Below are positions 63,276 to 64,000 of a stretch of 64,000 bases of DNA, piece after piece. A program made the position numbers and the translations under genes. Every line of letters starts with the position of its first letter. Position 1 is the first letter of the stretch. This stretch comes from Streptomyces sp. WMMC500. GTDB taxonomy: Bacteria; Actinomycetota; Actinomycetes; Streptomycetales; Streptomycetaceae. The notes under the pieces are model-generated. The model did not search any database. It was not told where the DNA came from and worked only from the letters and a program-made list of their open reading frames with translations. The stretch covers positions 7,604,001 through 7,668,000 of the forward strand of contig NZ_CP114905.1 of the NCBI RefSeq assembly GCF_027497195.1, read 5' to 3'.

Positions 63276-64000
63276 GTGCGGCAACAGCACATGACCTTCC
63301 AGGCGATCGAGGTCGGCGACGGCGGCGACGGGCGGTGGGCCGCCTACGCCCGGGCCCTGTGGCAGGAGATGGAGGGCCTGCTGACCGAGGAGGGCCGGAC
63401 TTCCCAGGGCGCGGACCGTGTTCGGGCGCTGTTCCGTGCACACATGCCGGAACTGGTCCCGGTGCTGGACCGCCTGGCCGGCCAACTCGACCGGCCCGAG
63501 GCGGACGTCTTCCTCACCCACGCGGCACTGCGGCCGTTCTCCCCATCCTGCACCCAGATCGGCCAGAGCGGCACTCTGCTGCGCAACTATGACCTACGGC
63601 CCGATCAGTGCGAGGGCACCATCGTCTCCTCCTGCCTCCTGCGCCCCGTGATCGGGATGCAGGACATGCTGTGGGGCTTGCAGGACGGGATGAACGACGC
63701 CGGTCTCGCGGTCTCGCTCACCTGGGGCGGACGTTCCGTCTACGGACGCGGCTTCGCCATTCTCATCGTGGTGCGCTACCTGCTGGAGACGTGCGACACC
63801 GTCGATGAGGCGGTCGGCAGGCTGCGGTCCCTGCCGGTCGCCGTCCCACAGAACCTCACCCTTGTCGATCCCGCGAAGGCGGTGACGGTGTTCGTGGGGC
63901 CGGACATGTCGCCGACGATGGCGCCGGATGCCTGCGCCGCCAATCACCAGCACCTGCCGGTGACCGACGAGCAGGAGCGGGCCTTGCAGACGCAGGAGCG
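63276..64000 (+). CDS. C45-family acyltransferase/peptidase-like protein (AAT-like), 3' end outside window
   Basis: At least 241 residues, open to the window end. The nucleophilic Cys is residue 92 in PSCTQIGQSG, followed by LLRNYD, the pattern of isopenicillin-N acyltransferase-type Ntn hydrolases, and GLQDGMNDAGLAVSLTW farther on. These enzymes self-cleave before the Cys and transfer or hydrolyse acyl groups. I chose GTG at 63276 because GGGAG lies eight bases upstream; the ATG at 63291 has none. It may be unrelated to the halogenation genes. Confidence 0.75.
   Translation, partial: MRQQHMTFQAIEVGDGGDGRWAAYARALWQEMEGLLTEEGRTSQGADRVRALFRAHMPELVPVLDRLAGQLDRPEADVFLTHAALRPFSPSCTQIGQSGTLLRNYDLRPDQCEGTIVSSCLLRPVIGMQDMLWGLQDGMNDAGLAVSLTWGGRSVYGRGFAILIVVRYLLETCDTVDEAVGRLRSLPVAVPQNLTLVDPAKAVTVFVGPDMSPTMAPDACAANHQHLPVTDEQERALQTQE

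Overview
The window is very GC-rich DNA with strong G/C preference at third codon positions, GTG and TTG starts and tightly overlapping operons. It carries families typical of Streptomyces and close relatives: a BTAD/AfsR-type regulator, XRE-DUF5753, DUF574 methyltransferase, DUF6777, an Acg-type nitroreductase, ECF41 sigma and several Tat-exported enzymes. I read it as a chromosomal segment of a streptomycete-like actinomycete. I recognise no rRNA, tRNA or CRISPR array.

Left part (1-27 kb): a large ATPase regulator, cut by the window edge, is followed by three 11-bp tandem repeats and an MMPL exporter. Next comes a translationally coupled five-gene peptide-type ABC importer operon ending in a DapA-like aldolase; one protein is a permease-ATPase fusion. 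Then come a decayed nucleotidyltransferase gene, an F420-type LLM oxidoreductase, a thiolase with a 23-bp palindromic operator, pyruvate oxidase (PoxB-like), a Tat sulfatase, a DUF1992 protein, a DUF6777 lipoprotein-like protein, a P450 resembling the BM3 heme domain divergent from a TetR gene with two operator copies, an Acg nitroreductase, and a rifampicin-monooxygenase-like flavoprotein (rox) preceded by a near-perfect 27-bp palindrome.

Middle (27-39 kb): an XRE regulator, a methyltransferase, an ArsR-MFS operon with a palindromic operator just upstream of the start codon, a coiled-coil protein, a carboxymuconolactone decarboxylase/ECF41 sigma pair, a SnoaL protein, a DUF574 methyltransferase, an MDR oxidoreductase, a TetR gene divergent from a TIM-barrel protein of unknown function with tandem operators between them, and gnd.

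The most interesting unit (39.2-48.3 kb, minus strand) is an eight-gene cluster in the order GrpE-like, Hsp70-like, DUF2997, radical-SAM activase, two WD40 paralogues, Ycf46-like AAA ATPase, DUF1257/Ycf35. Most junctions overlap or are only a few bases apart, so I infer one machine: a dedicated chaperone pair, an iron-sulfur activase, beta-propeller scaffolds, an AAA motor and two small proteins of unknown function.

Right part (48.6-64 kb): a halogenation locus with an intact Tat-exported vanadium-haloperoxidase-like gene, a flavin-dependent halogenase, two wrecked haloperoxidase copies and a second intact copy, followed by a frameshifted DHA2 efflux gene and an exported berberine-bridge-type FAD oxidase. 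Beyond it are a DUF3710 remnant, a small membrane protein, a CYTH-CHAD protein, an IS256-type transposase fragment and the start of a C45 acyltransferase-like gene. Several genes between 52.7 and 63.0 kb are broken, which suggests a locus in decay and rearrangement, or in part sequencing errors.
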